From Glaciihabitans tibetensis (GTDB taxonomy: Bacteria > Actinomycetota > Actinomycetes > Actinomycetales > Microbacteriaceae), in the NCBI RefSeq assembly GCF_003003265.1, contig NZ_PVTL01000006.1, forward strand, positions 1 through 64,000: 64,000 nucleotides of DNA. Reading direction: 5' to 3'. Below the pieces are notes generated by a model, which saw nothing but the letters and a program-made list of their open reading frames with translations, was not told the origin of the DNA and did no database searches. The first letter of the stretch is position 1, and each line of letters starts with the position of its first letter. Made by a program: the position numbers and the translations under genes. Shown here one piece after another: positions 8,307 to 16,133 of this stretch.

Positions 8307-9098
8307 TTATACCCAGCAGTTTCCGCCGGAATCAGACCCCGCCAGTGAGCCAACGGGCTGGTCGTTCAGCGGTGCCACCCGCATCCACAGCACGGTGTTT
8401 TCTACCCCGGGCGCCCAGTCGCCGGGACCCGCGTCGGTGATCGCGGCGGCGACCTCGATCACCAGACGCCCGTGCGTGCCGTTGATCACATAGACGTCCG
8501 CCATGGTGCCGGGCGTGACCTGGTCGAATGTCGGATACGCGGCCAAAACCTCCTCGCGAGAGCTGCCTACGTGGATGCCCTCGGGGGTGGTGATGTCGGC
8601 GGAGTAGACCAGGACGGAGGTGATGGAGTCCGGTGCCGTTCCCGAAAGGACAAACGGCTTGCGCAAACTGCTCCCTGCCGGTGTCGCTACGTCCTGGTAG
8701 TTCGCCTCCCACCCGCCCTCTGGCGCGCCTTTGTCCTCGGCCAGGCCCCGGTCAAGGCAGTAGGTCGGGTTCCACCTCGCGATCGCGGTATCGGCGTTCT
8801 CTGGTTCCCACGACGACCCCAGGGTGATGGGCCCGAGCCCGTCCGCGGAAACGATTAGGGACTCGATCGGCGGAACTGAATCTGCGGGTGGCGCCGAAAC
8901 TGCCGGGACTGCGGGGGTTGCTGGCGCCGTTGGTGTCGTCGTGGCTGACTTCGTCGGAGTTGCGCTGGTCGTGGCGCGGGGAGTCGTGGTGAGATCTCCG
9001 GCGCTGGCGGTGTCGGCGGGCGCACACCCGGTGAGGCTGAGGAGGAGGACGGTGGCGAGAGCCGCGCAGCCGCGCGAGAAAGTGAACATAATCCACAT
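8307..9098 (-). CDS. Lipoprotein of unknown function, paralogue 2
   Basis: About 263 residues, related to the preceding lipoprotein along its globular part (ADGLGPITLGSS, PTYCLD, GSSREEVLAAYPTFDQV, NGTHGRLVIEVA, GGNCWV). The signal peptide ends in SLTGC, followed by a Thr/Ala/Pro-rich linker of about 50 residues. Start candidates are ATG 9098 and ATG 9089; the longer upstream frame has no support. The two conserved cysteines, one near the middle and one at the end, could form a disulfide outside the cell. It is divergent from recQ. Function unknown. Confidence 0.72.
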   Translation of the reverse strand: MWIMFTFSRGCAALATVLLLSLTGCAPADTASAGDLTTTPRATTSATPTKSATTTPTAPATPAVPAVSAPPADSVPPIESLIVSADGLGPITLGSSWEPENADTAIARWNPTYCLDRGLAEDKGAPEGGWEANYQDVATPAGSSLRKPFVLSGTAPDSITSVLVYSADITTPEGIHVGSSREEVLAAYPTFDQVTPGTMADVYVINGTHGRLVIEVAAAITDAGPGDWAPGVENTVLWMRVAPLNDQPVGSLAGSDSGGNCWV

Positions 9099-9244
9099 TA
9101 TGAAGCCGTGGGCGTCGATTTCGATATGCGCCAGAATCTCGGGTCCATCACGGTCACTGATGGCGGCCGCGGTGCTGCTCTGATCTCTCCACATAATCGG
9201 AGAAGACCGGCGCGGGCGCCGCGCTGTCCGTAAACTCGACTGTT

Positions 9245-11050
9245 ATGACCCCGGCGCTTTCCGTACTCGAGAAAACGTTCGGCTACGACGCTTTCCGCAA
9301 CCAACAGGCCGAAATCATTGACCACGTGATCGCGGGTGGCGATGCCCTGGTGCTGATGCCCACCGGCGGCGGCAAGTCGCTCTGTTACCAGATTCCGGCT
9401 TTGGTGCGGGAGGGCACCGGGGTGGTCATCTCACCGCTGATTGCCTTGATGCAGGACCAGGTGGATGCCTTGTCGGCAGTGGGCGTGCGTGCGGCGTTCC
9501 TCAACTCCACCCAAGACGTCACCGAGCGCCGTCGGGTCGAGGCAGCGTACGTCGCCGGCGAGCTCGACCTGCTGTACCTCGCTCCGGAGCGGCTGAAGAT
9601 CGAGTCGACCTCCGAGTTGCTCAACCGGGGCACGATCGCGCTCTTCGCGATCGACGAGGCACACTGTGTGTCGCAGTGGGGCCACGACTTCCGGCCTGAC
9701 TACCTGCAACTGTCGGTGCTGCACGAGCGCTGGCCGTCGGTGCCGCGCATCGCACTGACCGCGACGGCGACCGAGCTGACGCATCAGGAGATCAGCCGCA
9801 GGCTCGAGCTCGGTGAGGCACGCCACTTCGTCTCCAGCTTCGACCGGCCGAACATCCAGTACCGCATCGAGACGAAGAACCAGCCGCTCCAGCAGTTGCT
9901 CCAGCTGCTCCGCACAGAACACCCGGGTGACGCCGGCATCGTCTACTGCCTGTCCCGCGCGTCGGTGGAGAAGACGGCCCAGTTTCTGGTTGAGCAGGGC
10001 ATTCCCGCGCTGCCGTATCACGCGGGGCTCGATGCCGCCGTGCGCTCCCGCAACCAGTCCCGTTTTCTCCGCGAGGACGGAATCGTGATGGTCGCGACCA
10101 TCGCATTTGGTATGGGCATCGATAAGCCCGACGTGAGATTCGTTGCACACCTCGATCTGCCCAAGAGTGTCGAGGGGTACTACCAGGAGACCGGCCGGGC
10201 CGGTCGTGATGGGTTGCCCTCGACCGCATGGCTCGCGTACGGGCTGCAGGATGTCGTGCAGCAGCGGCGCATGATCGACCAGAGCGAGGGTGACCGGGCC
10301 CACCGCCAGCGTCTCGGCCAACACCTCGACGCGATGCTGGCGTTGTGTGAAACGCTGCAGTGTCGTCGCGTGCAGCTGTTGGCGTACTTCGGCGAGACAT
10401 CCACCGCCTGCGGCAATTGCGACACCTGCCTCAGTCCGCCCGAGGGATGGGACGGCACCGTCCCCGCCCAGAAGCTGCTCTCGACCGTGGTGCGACTGCA
10501 ACGCGAACGCAACCAGCGCTTTGGCGCGGGTCACCTGATCGACATCCTGCTGGGCAAGCGCACGCCCCGAATGACGGAGCAGGGCCACGACAGCATCTCG
10601 ACCTTCGGCATCGGGGCGGATCTCAGCGAACAGGAGTGGCGGGGAGTCGTGCGCCAACTTCTCGCGCAGGGACTGCTCGCGGTGCACGGCGACGGCTACG
10701 GCACTCTGGTGATCACCGACGAGAGTGCGGCGGTGCTCGGTGGCAGCCGTCGGGTGCTGCTGCGTCGCGAGGCCGAGCGGGCCGTGCGCGGACCCAAGAA
10801 GTCCGCCATTGCCTCAGACCTGCCCGCCGAGGCCACCGGCCTGTTCGAGAAACTCCGCGAATGGCGGGCGGCGACGGCGCGGGACCAGGGTGTTCCTGCC
10901 TACATTGTGTTCGGGGATGCCACGCTGCGAGGCATCGCGCTGTCCCGCCCCGAGAGCGTGGCCGAACTCGGCGGCATCAGCGGTGTCGGCGAGAAGAAGC
11001 TCGACGCGTACGGGGAGCAGATCCTCGAAGTCGTAGCTGCCGCCGGCTGA
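9245..11050 (+). CDS. recQ: ATP-dependent DNA helicase RecQ
   Basis: A 601-residue 3'-to-5' DNA helicase of recombination and fork repair. Walker A is PTGGGKS (Lys44) and motif II is DEAH (137-140). The aromatic-rich loop [18 protein letters not shown], and motif [11 protein letters not shown] are present. The RQC zinc site is formed by Cys residues in LQCRRVQLL and ACGNCDTC. A winged helix follows, and an HRDC domain at the C-terminus (LFEKLREWR to [14 protein letters not shown]) makes this the full-length architecture. A reiterated 3' end follows the stop. Confidence 0.96.
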   Translation: MTPALSVLEKTFGYDAFRNQQAEIIDHVIAGGDALVLMPTGGGKSLCYQIPALVREGTGVVISPLIALMQDQVDALSAVGVRAAFLNSTQDVTERRRVEAAYVAGELDLLYLAPERLKIESTSELLNRGTIALFAIDEAHCVSQWGHDFRPDYLQLSVLHERWPSVPRIALTATATELTHQEISRRLELGEARHFVSSFDRPNIQYRIETKNQPLQQLLQLLRTEHPGDAGIVYCLSRASVEKTAQFLVEQGIPALPYHAGLDAAVRSRNQSRFLREDGIVMVATIAFGMGIDKPDVRFVAHLDLPKSVEGYYQETGRAGRDGLPSTAWLAYGLQDVVQQRRMIDQSEGDRAHRQRLGQHLDAMLALCETLQCRRVQLLAYFGETSTACGNCDTCLSPPEGWDGTVPAQKLLSTVVRLQRERNQRFGAGHLIDILLGKRTPRMTEQGHDSISTFGIGADLSEQEWRGVVRQLLAQGLLAVHGDGYGTLVITDESAAVLGGSRRVLLRREAERAVRGPKKSAIASDLPAEATGLFEKLREWRAATARDQGVPAYIVFGDATLRGIALSRPESVAELGGISGVGEKKLDAYGEQILEVVAAAG

Positions 11051-11101
11051 CGCGCTGCCGCCGGCTGACGCCGGCTGACGCGCCGCGCCGAGGCCGGCTG
11101 A
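11036..11101 (+). repeat. Tandem reiteration of the recQ 3' end
   Basis: GCTGCCGCCGGCTGACGC (11036-11053, containing the recQ stop) is followed by GCTGCCGCCGGCTGAC (11054-11069), then GCCGGCTGACGC (11070-11081) and a more diverged GCCGGCTGAC at 11093-11102. This gives four TGA-bearing units. Confidence 0.75.
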
Positions 11102-11147
11102 CTGGCCGCCGTCGTGGCCCCGCCGGGAATTTCCACAGCTGTCGCGC

Positions 11148-11171
11148 AGTTGTTTCAAATACGAAGCAACT
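11148..11171 (+). promoter_or_regulatory. Candidate operator upstream of ohr
   Basis: An imperfect inverted repeat, AGTTGTTT (11148-11155) and AAGCAACT (11164-11171), with 8 bp between arms and one mismatch, lies about 60 bp before ohr. Ohr genes are usually controlled by MarR-type OhrR, but no ohrR lies next to this gene. Confidence 0.35.
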
Positions 11172-11230
11172 AGGGTGGATGACACGCGGGCAGTTGTGCC
11201 ACGCGGCCGTTCCACGGAGAGAAGAGAACC

Positions 11231-11662
11231 ATGAGCAACGCCATCTACACCGCTGCAGCCACGTCCTGGGGTGGACGCGAGGGCAAGGTCGTCACCACCG
11301 ACGATCGGGTCAACCTCGACCTGTCGATCCCGAAGGAAATGGGTGGCAACGGCGGTCCGGGAACCAACCCGGAGCAGCTTTTCGCCAGCGGTTGGGCGGC
11401 GTGCTTCCACAACGCGATGAAGGCGATCGCCCGCTCCAAGAAGGTCGACATGACCGACTCGGCCGTCACGCTCGAGGTGAACGTGGTCGGTGGTATGTCG
11501 GCTGGCTTCGACTTCGAGGTCACGATCAACGCCCAGATCCCCGGCATTGACCCGGTTGTGGGCCAGGAGCTGCTCGAGGCCGCGCACAACGTGTGCCCGT
11601 ACTCGCGCGCCACGCGCGGCAACATTCCCGTCAAGCTGAACCTCATCACCGACGAGGACTAG
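11231..11662 (+). CDS. ohr: Organic hydroperoxide resistance protein (Ohr)
   Basis: A 143-residue OsmC/Ohr-fold peroxidase that reduces organic hydroperoxides with thiol chemistry. Both redox cysteines are present: Cys58 in GWAACFHNA and Cys122 in NVCPYSRAT. The N-terminal YTAAATSWGGREG and the motif LDLSIPKEMGG fit the Ohr rather than the OsmC branch. GGAGAGAAGAGAACC upstream supplies a good ribosome-binding site. It is convergent with the siderophore-interacting protein gene and separated from it by a strong hairpin. Confidence 0.94.
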   Translation: MSNAIYTAAATSWGGREGKVVTTDDRVNLDLSIPKEMGGNGGPGTNPEQLFASGWAACFHNAMKAIARSKKVDMTDSAVTLEVNVVGGMSAGFDFEVTINAQIPGIDPVVGQELLEAAHNVCPYSRATRGNIPVKLNLITDED

Positions 11663-11681
11663 TCCCGCGCGCTTGCGCAAC

Positions 11682-11716
11682 TGCGAGCTGGCGCCGGCAC
11701 TCCGCGCCAGCTCGCA
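11682..11716. terminator. Bidirectional terminator between ohr and the SIP gene
   Basis: A perfect 13-bp stem, TGCGAGCTGGCGC (11682-11694) with GCGCCAGCTCGCA (11704-11716) and a 9-nt loop, sits between two convergent genes. It can serve both. Confidence 0.8.
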
Positions 11717-11718
11717 AC

Positions 11719-12678
11719 TCAGTCGGCGAAAATCTGCCCGACCGGCTCGCGCTTCTCCGCCTGGAAGCGATCCTCCGCGCGGCCCAGCGCCCAGTAGGCC
11801 GACAGCGACATCGCTTTACGGGCGATTCCCCACTCATCCTGTAGAACCGCACGCAGCGCATTCATCGCGCCTCGCTCGCCGTGCGCGAAGACCTGTACGG
11901 GCGACGTCGGGGCGGGCAGATCACGCACGGCCGCAACGAGCACGGTGCCGGGTATCTCGGCGTGCGGCGCCGCTACGTCGGCCGGCCGCACCGCCACGTG
12001 CCGACCGCTGGGCACGCGGTGCACCCAGCGCAGCGTGACGTCGGCGGGGTGCGTGAGCGGTATCTCGTCTGCGGAACTCGTCACCTCGATGATGGCCAGT
12101 CCGCGGGCCTCAGTGGGCATCGCCTCAAGCGCAGCCGCGATGGCCGGAATCGCCGAGTCGTCGCCCAGCAGGAGGTGCTCGACCGCGGGGTCGGGATCGG
12201 GGGAGTACATGCCGCCGGGGGAGGACATCGCGATCAGGTCACCCGGCTGGGTGGACGCAGCCCAGGGTCCTGCTACACCCTCGTCCCCGTGCACAACAAA
12301 GTCGATGGCGATGGTGCGGGCCGAGTGGTCCACGCTGCGTACCGTATAGGTCCGCAGGACGGGAAGGTCGTCGGGTGGCAAGGCCGCGCGCAGCTCGTCG
12401 AGATCGTACGGCGGCACCAGTCTCAGGTCTGCACGCGCGAAGTACAGCTTCACGTACTTGTCCGTCGCCGCGAGGCGGTCGGGGTGCGCACCCTGCACGA
12501 AGGTCTCGAAACCCGATCCGCCCAAGTGGACGCGCACCAGGTGCGGGCTCAGGCTCTCGGAACGGTCAACGACGAAGACGTGTTGCGCCGACGGGGTTCG
12601 ACGCGGAGAGCGCACCGTGGGATCGGCCACGTCACCCGCCGGGGGATTACTCAGGGCGCCACTCACTGAAGGCGCCAC
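11719..12678 (-). CDS. Siderophore-interacting protein (FAD-binding, ViuB/SIP family)
   Basis: A ferric-siderophore reductase-like flavoprotein of about 320 residues. The FAD-binding barrel begins near RTPSAQHVFVVDRSESLSPHLVRVHLGG. It contains the family motif RTYTVRSVD and the later GPWAASTQPGDLIAMSSPGG. The SIP C-terminal domain contains LLLGDDSAIPAIAAALE and VFAHGERGAMNALR. It probably releases iron from siderophores in the cytosol. The start is uncertain. The ATG at 12756 would overlap thioredoxin by 50 bp, so the GTG at 12678 is preferred; GTG 12666 and 12630 are alternatives that keep the domain intact. Confidence 0.85.
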   Translation of the reverse strand: MAPSVSGALSNPPAGDVADPTVRSPRRTPSAQHVFVVDRSESLSPHLVRVHLGGSGFETFVQGAHPDRLAATDKYVKLYFARADLRLVPPYDLDELRAALPPDDLPVLRTYTVRSVDHSARTIAIDFVVHGDEGVAGPWAASTQPGDLIAMSSPGGMYSPDPDPAVEHLLLGDDSAIPAIAAALEAMPTEARGLAIIEVTSSADEIPLTHPADVTLRWVHRVPSGRHVAVRPADVAAPHAEIPGTVLVAAVRDLPAPTSPVQVFAHGERGAMNALRAVLQDEWGIARKAMSLSAYWALGRAEDRFQAEKREPVGQIFAD

Positions 12679-12706
12679 CGACGAAGAGAGTCGTTCACGC
12701 AGGGCG

Positions 12707-13096
12707 CTACTCGGCAGGCGCGGTCGTGGCCGCCGCCGCGCGCTGCGCCGCGACATCCCGCTGCACCTGCTCCATGTCGAGTCCGCGCACGGCGTCGATC
12801 ACCTGGTTGAGCGCGGGAGCGGGGAGGGCGCCGGGCTGCGAGAACACCAGCACGCCATCGCGGAACGCCATAAGCGTCGGGATGGAGGTGATGCCCGCTG
12901 CGGCCGCAAGCTGCTGCTCGGCCTCGGTGTCGATCTTGCCAAACGTGATGTCGGAGTTCGCCTCGCTGGCCGTTTCATAGACGGGTGCGAACTGCTTGCA
13001 CGGTCCGCACCAGTCAGCCCAGAAGTCCACCAGGACAATCCCGGGCTCGAGAACGGTTTTTTCGAAAGAGTCAGTTGTCAGGGTAAGAGTAGCCAT
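12707..13096 (-). CDS. trxA: Thioredoxin
   Basis: A 129-residue cytosolic thioredoxin with the classical active site WADWCGPCKQF (Cys30, Cys33) and the cis-proline loop SIPTLMAFRDG. It reduces protein disulfides. It has about 20 residues beyond the usual 105-110, ending in an Ala-rich tail (AAQRAAAATTAPAE). It lies just upstream of the siderophore-interacting protein gene in the same direction and may be co-transcribed with it. Confidence 0.93.
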   Translation of the reverse strand: MATLTLTTDSFEKTVLEPGIVLVDFWADWCGPCKQFAPVYETASEANSDITFGKIDTEAEQQLAAAAGITSIPTLMAFRDGVLVFSQPGALPAPALNQVIDAVRGLDMEQVQRDVAAQRAAAATTAPAE

Positions 13097-13142
13097 CCCG
13101 CAAGCCTAGGATGCGAAACTGGGCGGTGCCAGAGCGTTTGCT

Positions 13143-13967
13143 CTAGGCGGAATTCGTTGCCGCGGCGGGCTGATGCAGGGGCGAAGCACTGCGTTCATCT
13201 TTTAGCCGCAGGATGATGGTGGCCAACGCGATCGCGACGATAGCGACGATCGCGGCGACCGCAGCCGGCATCGAGACGAGGTCACCGGTGACGCGACCGT
13301 AGGCGAGCCAGCCGAGCCCCCAGCACAACGAGAGCGCGGGGGCGATGCGCCCGGCGCCGCGAACGGCGAGCAGCACCCCAATGGCGCCGGCGAACAGGAT
13401 GACTCCCACCGCCCAGACGTCCTGGCTGATGCCGAACCCCTCAAATCCGGCGGCGGTCAACCACGCCGTGATGTTCGCCGCGGTGGCGACACAGACCCAG
13501 CCGAGGTAGAGGCCGACCGTGCCATCCGCCACGATCGCCTCCAGCACGGTTCGCGGCGACGTCGTCAGGCAGATGCGGAACGTCCATACGAGGACGGCGA
13601 GCAAGAGGACGATCACGGGCACGCTCAGCGGGAGCAGGTCGAATTGCACGCTGAGGATCCACGCGGCGTTCAGGACCAGCGACGCGGCGATCGGGTACCC
13701 CAGCTGGCGCTGGCGGGAATCCGATTTGTTTCTCGGCAGCAGCTGCCAGACCGCATACGCGATGAGCCCCAGATAGATGACCGACCAGATGCTGAAGGCC
13801 GGGCCCGCGGGCGCGATCGGTGTCGCGTCAGCGCTAAGTGCGCCGCCCGACGCATTCTGGATGGGGGTGCCGCCCGCGGCGCCCGAGCCGATAAATGAGC
13901 CGACCACGGCAAGAATTGCGCTCAGGAGCACAACGATTTGTCGGACGGTGTCGCGTGAGGTTGCCAT
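13143..13967 (-). CDS. TspO/MBR-like (tryptophan-rich sensory) membrane protein
   Basis: About 274 residues with seven to eight hydrophobic segments. Typical features are PAGPAFSIWSVIYLGLIAYAVWQLLP and GLYLGWVCVATAANITAWL, which place it with the long TspO/MBR-related membrane proteins of actinobacteria. The start is ATG 13967, preceded by GAAAGGA at a good distance; the TTG at 13982 is rejected because it would contain that ribosome-binding site. It is divergent from a MarR gene across a 66-bp region and is a likely target of that regulator. Ligand and role are unknown. Confidence 0.78.
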   Translation of the reverse strand: MATSRDTVRQIVVLLSAILAVVGSFIGSGAAGGTPIQNASGGALSADATPIAPAGPAFSIWSVIYLGLIAYAVWQLLPRNKSDSRQRQLGYPIAASLVLNAAWILSVQFDLLPLSVPVIVLLLAVLVWTFRICLTTSPRTVLEAIVADGTVGLYLGWVCVATAANITAWLTAAGFEGFGISQDVWAVGVILFAGAIGVLLAVRGAGRIAPALSLCWGLGWLAYGRVTGDLVSMPAAVAAIVAIVAIALATIILRLKDERSASPLHQPAAATNSA

Positions 13968-13980
13968 GACTGTTCCTTTC

Positions 13981-14010
13981 AAGCTTTACTATCAGCTAGC
14001 TTACTAATTC
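13981..14010. promoter_or_regulatory. Shared operator/promoter between MarR and TspO-like genes
   Basis: The AT-rich divergent gap contains the palindrome AGCTAGCT (13994-14001). It is flanked by a direct repeat TTACTA at 13986-13991 and 14001-14006. Its position between a MarR gene and its neighbour suggests autoregulation. Binding itself is inferred. Confidence 0.45.
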
Positions 14011-14033
14011 ACCGTAACACCAGGTTGAGGACG

Positions 14034-14609
14034 ATGACAGACCCCATGCAGAGCTCGGCAGGCCCGTTCGAGCGCGACCAAGGTGCCGGCGAGCAAGGTG
14101 CCGGCGACCAGGGTGCCGGCGACCAGGGTGCCGGCGAACCGAGTGCCGTTGACCCGATCGCGAGCTGGCCGATCGGGCGCCTGCTCTCCACCGCCGCACG
14201 GTTGGTGGAGCACGCCTGGGCGCAGGCGCTGGAGGAGCGCGGCCTGACCCACGCCGGGCTCATCGTCCTGCACCTGCTCGACTCGGGAGCGCTGGGACAG
14301 ACCGAGCTGGCTCGCCGCGCACGGGTAGAGACGCAGACGATGTCGCGCACGGTCGACCGGCTCGAGAAGTCGGGCTACGTTGTTCGTGCCGCCGACCCGA
14401 TCGACCGTCGACGACAGCGGATCGCCCGCACGGCGGAGGGGGACGCCGCACTGGAGGCCACCCGGGCGCTGGAGGCGGAGGTCTTCCCTGCCGTCGGCGA
14501 TCCCGAACTGGTGCGGTATTCCCTCCTCGAGATCATCCATGCGGCCTCCCGCGATCGCTGGACAAAAGACGCCGATTCGCTCGCGTTGCCCCCTATCGTG
14601 GGGTCATGA
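14034..14609 (+). CDS. MarR family transcriptional regulator
   Basis: A 191-residue winged-helix regulator. The DNA-binding region reads LGQTELARRARVETQTMSRTVDRLEKSGYVVRAADPIDRRRQRI, with the wing DRR typical of MarR. The N-terminal 40 residues are disordered and contain five 5-residue repeats (QGAGD/E). The start is ATG 14034 behind GGTTGAGGA; the TTG at 14025 is less likely. Its stop overlaps the start of the metalloprotease gene (ATGA), so the two are translationally coupled. It probably controls itself and the divergent TspO-like gene. Confidence 0.88.
   Translation: MTDPMQSSAGPFERDQGAGEQGAGDQGAGDQGAGEPSAVDPIASWPIGRLLSTAARLVEHAWAQALEERGLTHAGLIVLHLLDSGALGQTELARRARVETQTMSRTVDRLEKSGYVVRAADPIDRRRQRIARTAEGDAALEATRALEAEVFPAVGDPELVRYSLLEIIHAASRDRWTKDADSLALPPIVGS
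14076..14150 (+). repeat. 15-bp in-frame tandem repeat in the MarR gene
   Basis: Four near-identical 15-bp units (GACCAGGGTGCCGGC type) run from 14076 to 14135, with a fifth, degenerate one to 14150. They encode QGAGD/QGAGE. Confidence 0.85.
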
Positions 14610-15499
14610 CATTTGACGACAATGCCAAGCTTTCCGGCCGGGGAGTGCGTCGCTCCGGACGCAGAACAGGACTCGCGGTGGGCGGTGGTGGCCTCGTCCT
14701 GGTCGCCATAGTGCTGCTGTCGCAACTGCTCGGTTTCGACCTCACCGGCCTGGTAGGCGGCGGGGTCGACACCGGCGGCAGTGGCACAAGCCAGGAGGGC
14801 GAGCCGCTCGAGAACTGCGAGACGGGCGCGGATGCCAACGCCGATGTGTCCTGCCGGGTGCAGGGTGCCTACGACTCGCTCGACGACTACTGGTCGGACG
14901 CGGCACCCGAACTGCTCGGCATCTCGTACTCGTCGCCGGACGCCCGGCTCTTCACCGGCTCGGTCGATACCGGCTGCGGAGCGGCCACGAGCGCGGTCGG
15001 GCCCTTCTACTGCCCGGCAGACCAGCGCATCTACCTCGATACCGCCTTCTACGACGCCCTCCGCACGCAATTTGACGCCAGCGGTGGTCCACTCGCGCAG
15101 CTGTACGTCGTCGCGCACGAGTGGGGTCATCATCTGCAGAATCTCAGTGGAGCGTTCGAAGCCGCCGATCGCAGTGACACCGGGCCCACGTCCGATGCGG
15201 TGCGGCTCGAACTGCAGGCGGACTGCTACGCCGGCGCGTGGGTCGGCTCCGCGACATCCACCCGCGACGTCAACGGCGATACCCTGCTGGAGCCGATCAC
15301 CGAGGCACAGCTGAGTGACGCGCTGAACGCGGCATCTGCGATCGGGGATGACCGCATCCAGCAGCAGACCTCCGGCCAGGTCTCACCCGAGAGCTGGACG
15401 CACGGATCAAGCGAGCAACGCCAGCGCTGGTTCACCGCCGGGTACAGCGACGGGGCAGCGGCGTGCGACACCTTCGCCGCGAGCGCCAACCAGCTTTAG
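14606..15499 (+). CDS. YpfJ-type neutral zinc metallopeptidase
   Basis: A 297-residue membrane-anchored zinc protease-like protein (KPN_00809/YpfJ family). A transmembrane helix at about 23-46 leaves the catalytic part outside the cell. Zinc ligands are in HEWGHH (His171, Glu172, His175), followed by LQADCYAGAWVGSA, which carries the downstream acidic ligand of the family. Paired cysteines (CETG, CRV, CGAA, CPAD) suggest disulfides. It starts within the MarR stop codon (ATGA). Its biological substrate is unknown. Confidence 0.88.
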   Translation: MTFDDNAKLSGRGVRRSGRRTGLAVGGGGLVLVAIVLLSQLLGFDLTGLVGGGVDTGGSGTSQEGEPLENCETGADANADVSCRVQGAYDSLDDYWSDAAPELLGISYSSPDARLFTGSVDTGCGAATSAVGPFYCPADQRIYLDTAFYDALRTQFDASGGPLAQLYVVAHEWGHHLQNLSGAFEAADRSDTGPTSDAVRLELQADCYAGAWVGSATSTRDVNGDTLLEPITEAQLSDALNAASAIGDDRIQQQTSGQVSPESWTHGSSEQRQRWFTAGYSDGAAACDTFAASANQL

Positions 15500-15739
15500 G
15501 CGCGCGCTGACCCCCTCGGTGAGGGACCCCTCGGCAGGGGGCGCCGAGCCGATTTCCCGGGGGCGCCGACCCCCGTGTGGGGGACACGACTTGCTGCACA
15601 AATTGGCTTTTTGATACACAGGTGTGGAAAAATTGATGCTCGCCGGGTCGAATCAGCCCGGCAGAATGCCCCGGACATCCGTTCGGGCACCACTTAAATC
15701 ACCGCGAACACACCCGTTCGCGACACAGGGGGTAACACC
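15500..15739. other. Intergenic region with GC-rich hairpins
   Basis: No gene is visible. The first part contains C-rich/G-rich inverted stretches, including CCCCC-GTGT-GGGGG at 15570-15583, probably ending the metalloprotease transcript. The last 100 bp are AT-richer and should hold the promoter of the GlsB-like gene, though no clear -35/-10 pair can be fixed. Confidence 0.45.
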
Positions 15740-16000
15740 ATGGGCTTCTTCGGATTCCTTCTCCTCGGCCTCATCGCCGGCGCCATTGCCAAGCTGATCC
15801 TTCCCGGAAAGCAGGGCGGCGGCTGGGTCATCACCCTCGTACTCGGTGTCGTCGGAGCACTGCTCGGTGGCTTCATCGGGAACGCCATCTTCGGCGTTGG
15901 CCTCGAAGAGTTCTTCTCCATCGAGACCTGGCTCGTCGCTATCGCCGGCTCGATCATCGTGCTGCTGGTTTACGGCGCAATCACCAAGCGTCGCCGCTAA
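15740..16000 (+). CDS. GlsB/YeaQ/YmgE family stress-response membrane protein
   Basis: An 86-residue protein with three glycine-rich transmembrane helices: MGFFGFLLLGLIAGAIAKLI, VITLVLGVVGALLGGFIGNAIF and a C-terminal helix ending in KRRR. The motif LILPGKQGGGW between helices 1 and 2 is characteristic of the family (transglycosylase-associated protein). A GGGGGT ribosome-binding site precedes it. It is flanked by a hairpin terminator and appears monocistronic. Family members are often stress-induced; their molecular role is unclear. Confidence 0.9.
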   Translation: MGFFGFLLLGLIAGAIAKLILPGKQGGGWVITLVLGVVGALLGGFIGNAIFGVGLEEFFSIETWLVAIAGSIIVLLVYGAITKRRR

Positions 16001-16021
16001 CCACGGCACCTACGGCAACGA

Positions 16022-16040
16022 CGGCACCCATGGGGTGCCG
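16022..16040 (+). terminator. Terminator of the GlsB-like gene
   Basis: A perfect 8-bp stem, CGGCACCC (16022-16029) and GGGTGCCG (16033-16040), with a 3-nt loop lies 22 bp after the stop, followed by CCGTTT. Confidence 0.7.
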
Positions 16041-16059
16041 CCGTTTCCGTATCACCCGC

Positions 16060-16133
16060 AGGGCGCGCGGACCGCCCCGCAGAGGTAACAGATCACCCCG
16101 CAGTGCGAATGGCTTTACCCAGCAGAGCGAACC
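16060..16133 (-). repeat. Degenerate reiteration of the kinase gene 3' end
   Basis: Read on the minus strand, the last codons TCTGCTGGGTAA are followed by ACTGCGGGGTGATC, TCTGCGGGGCGGTC and CCTGCGGGTGATAC, spaced about 20-23 bp apart. Three of the four carry a stop-like TAA or TGA. Confidence 0.45.
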
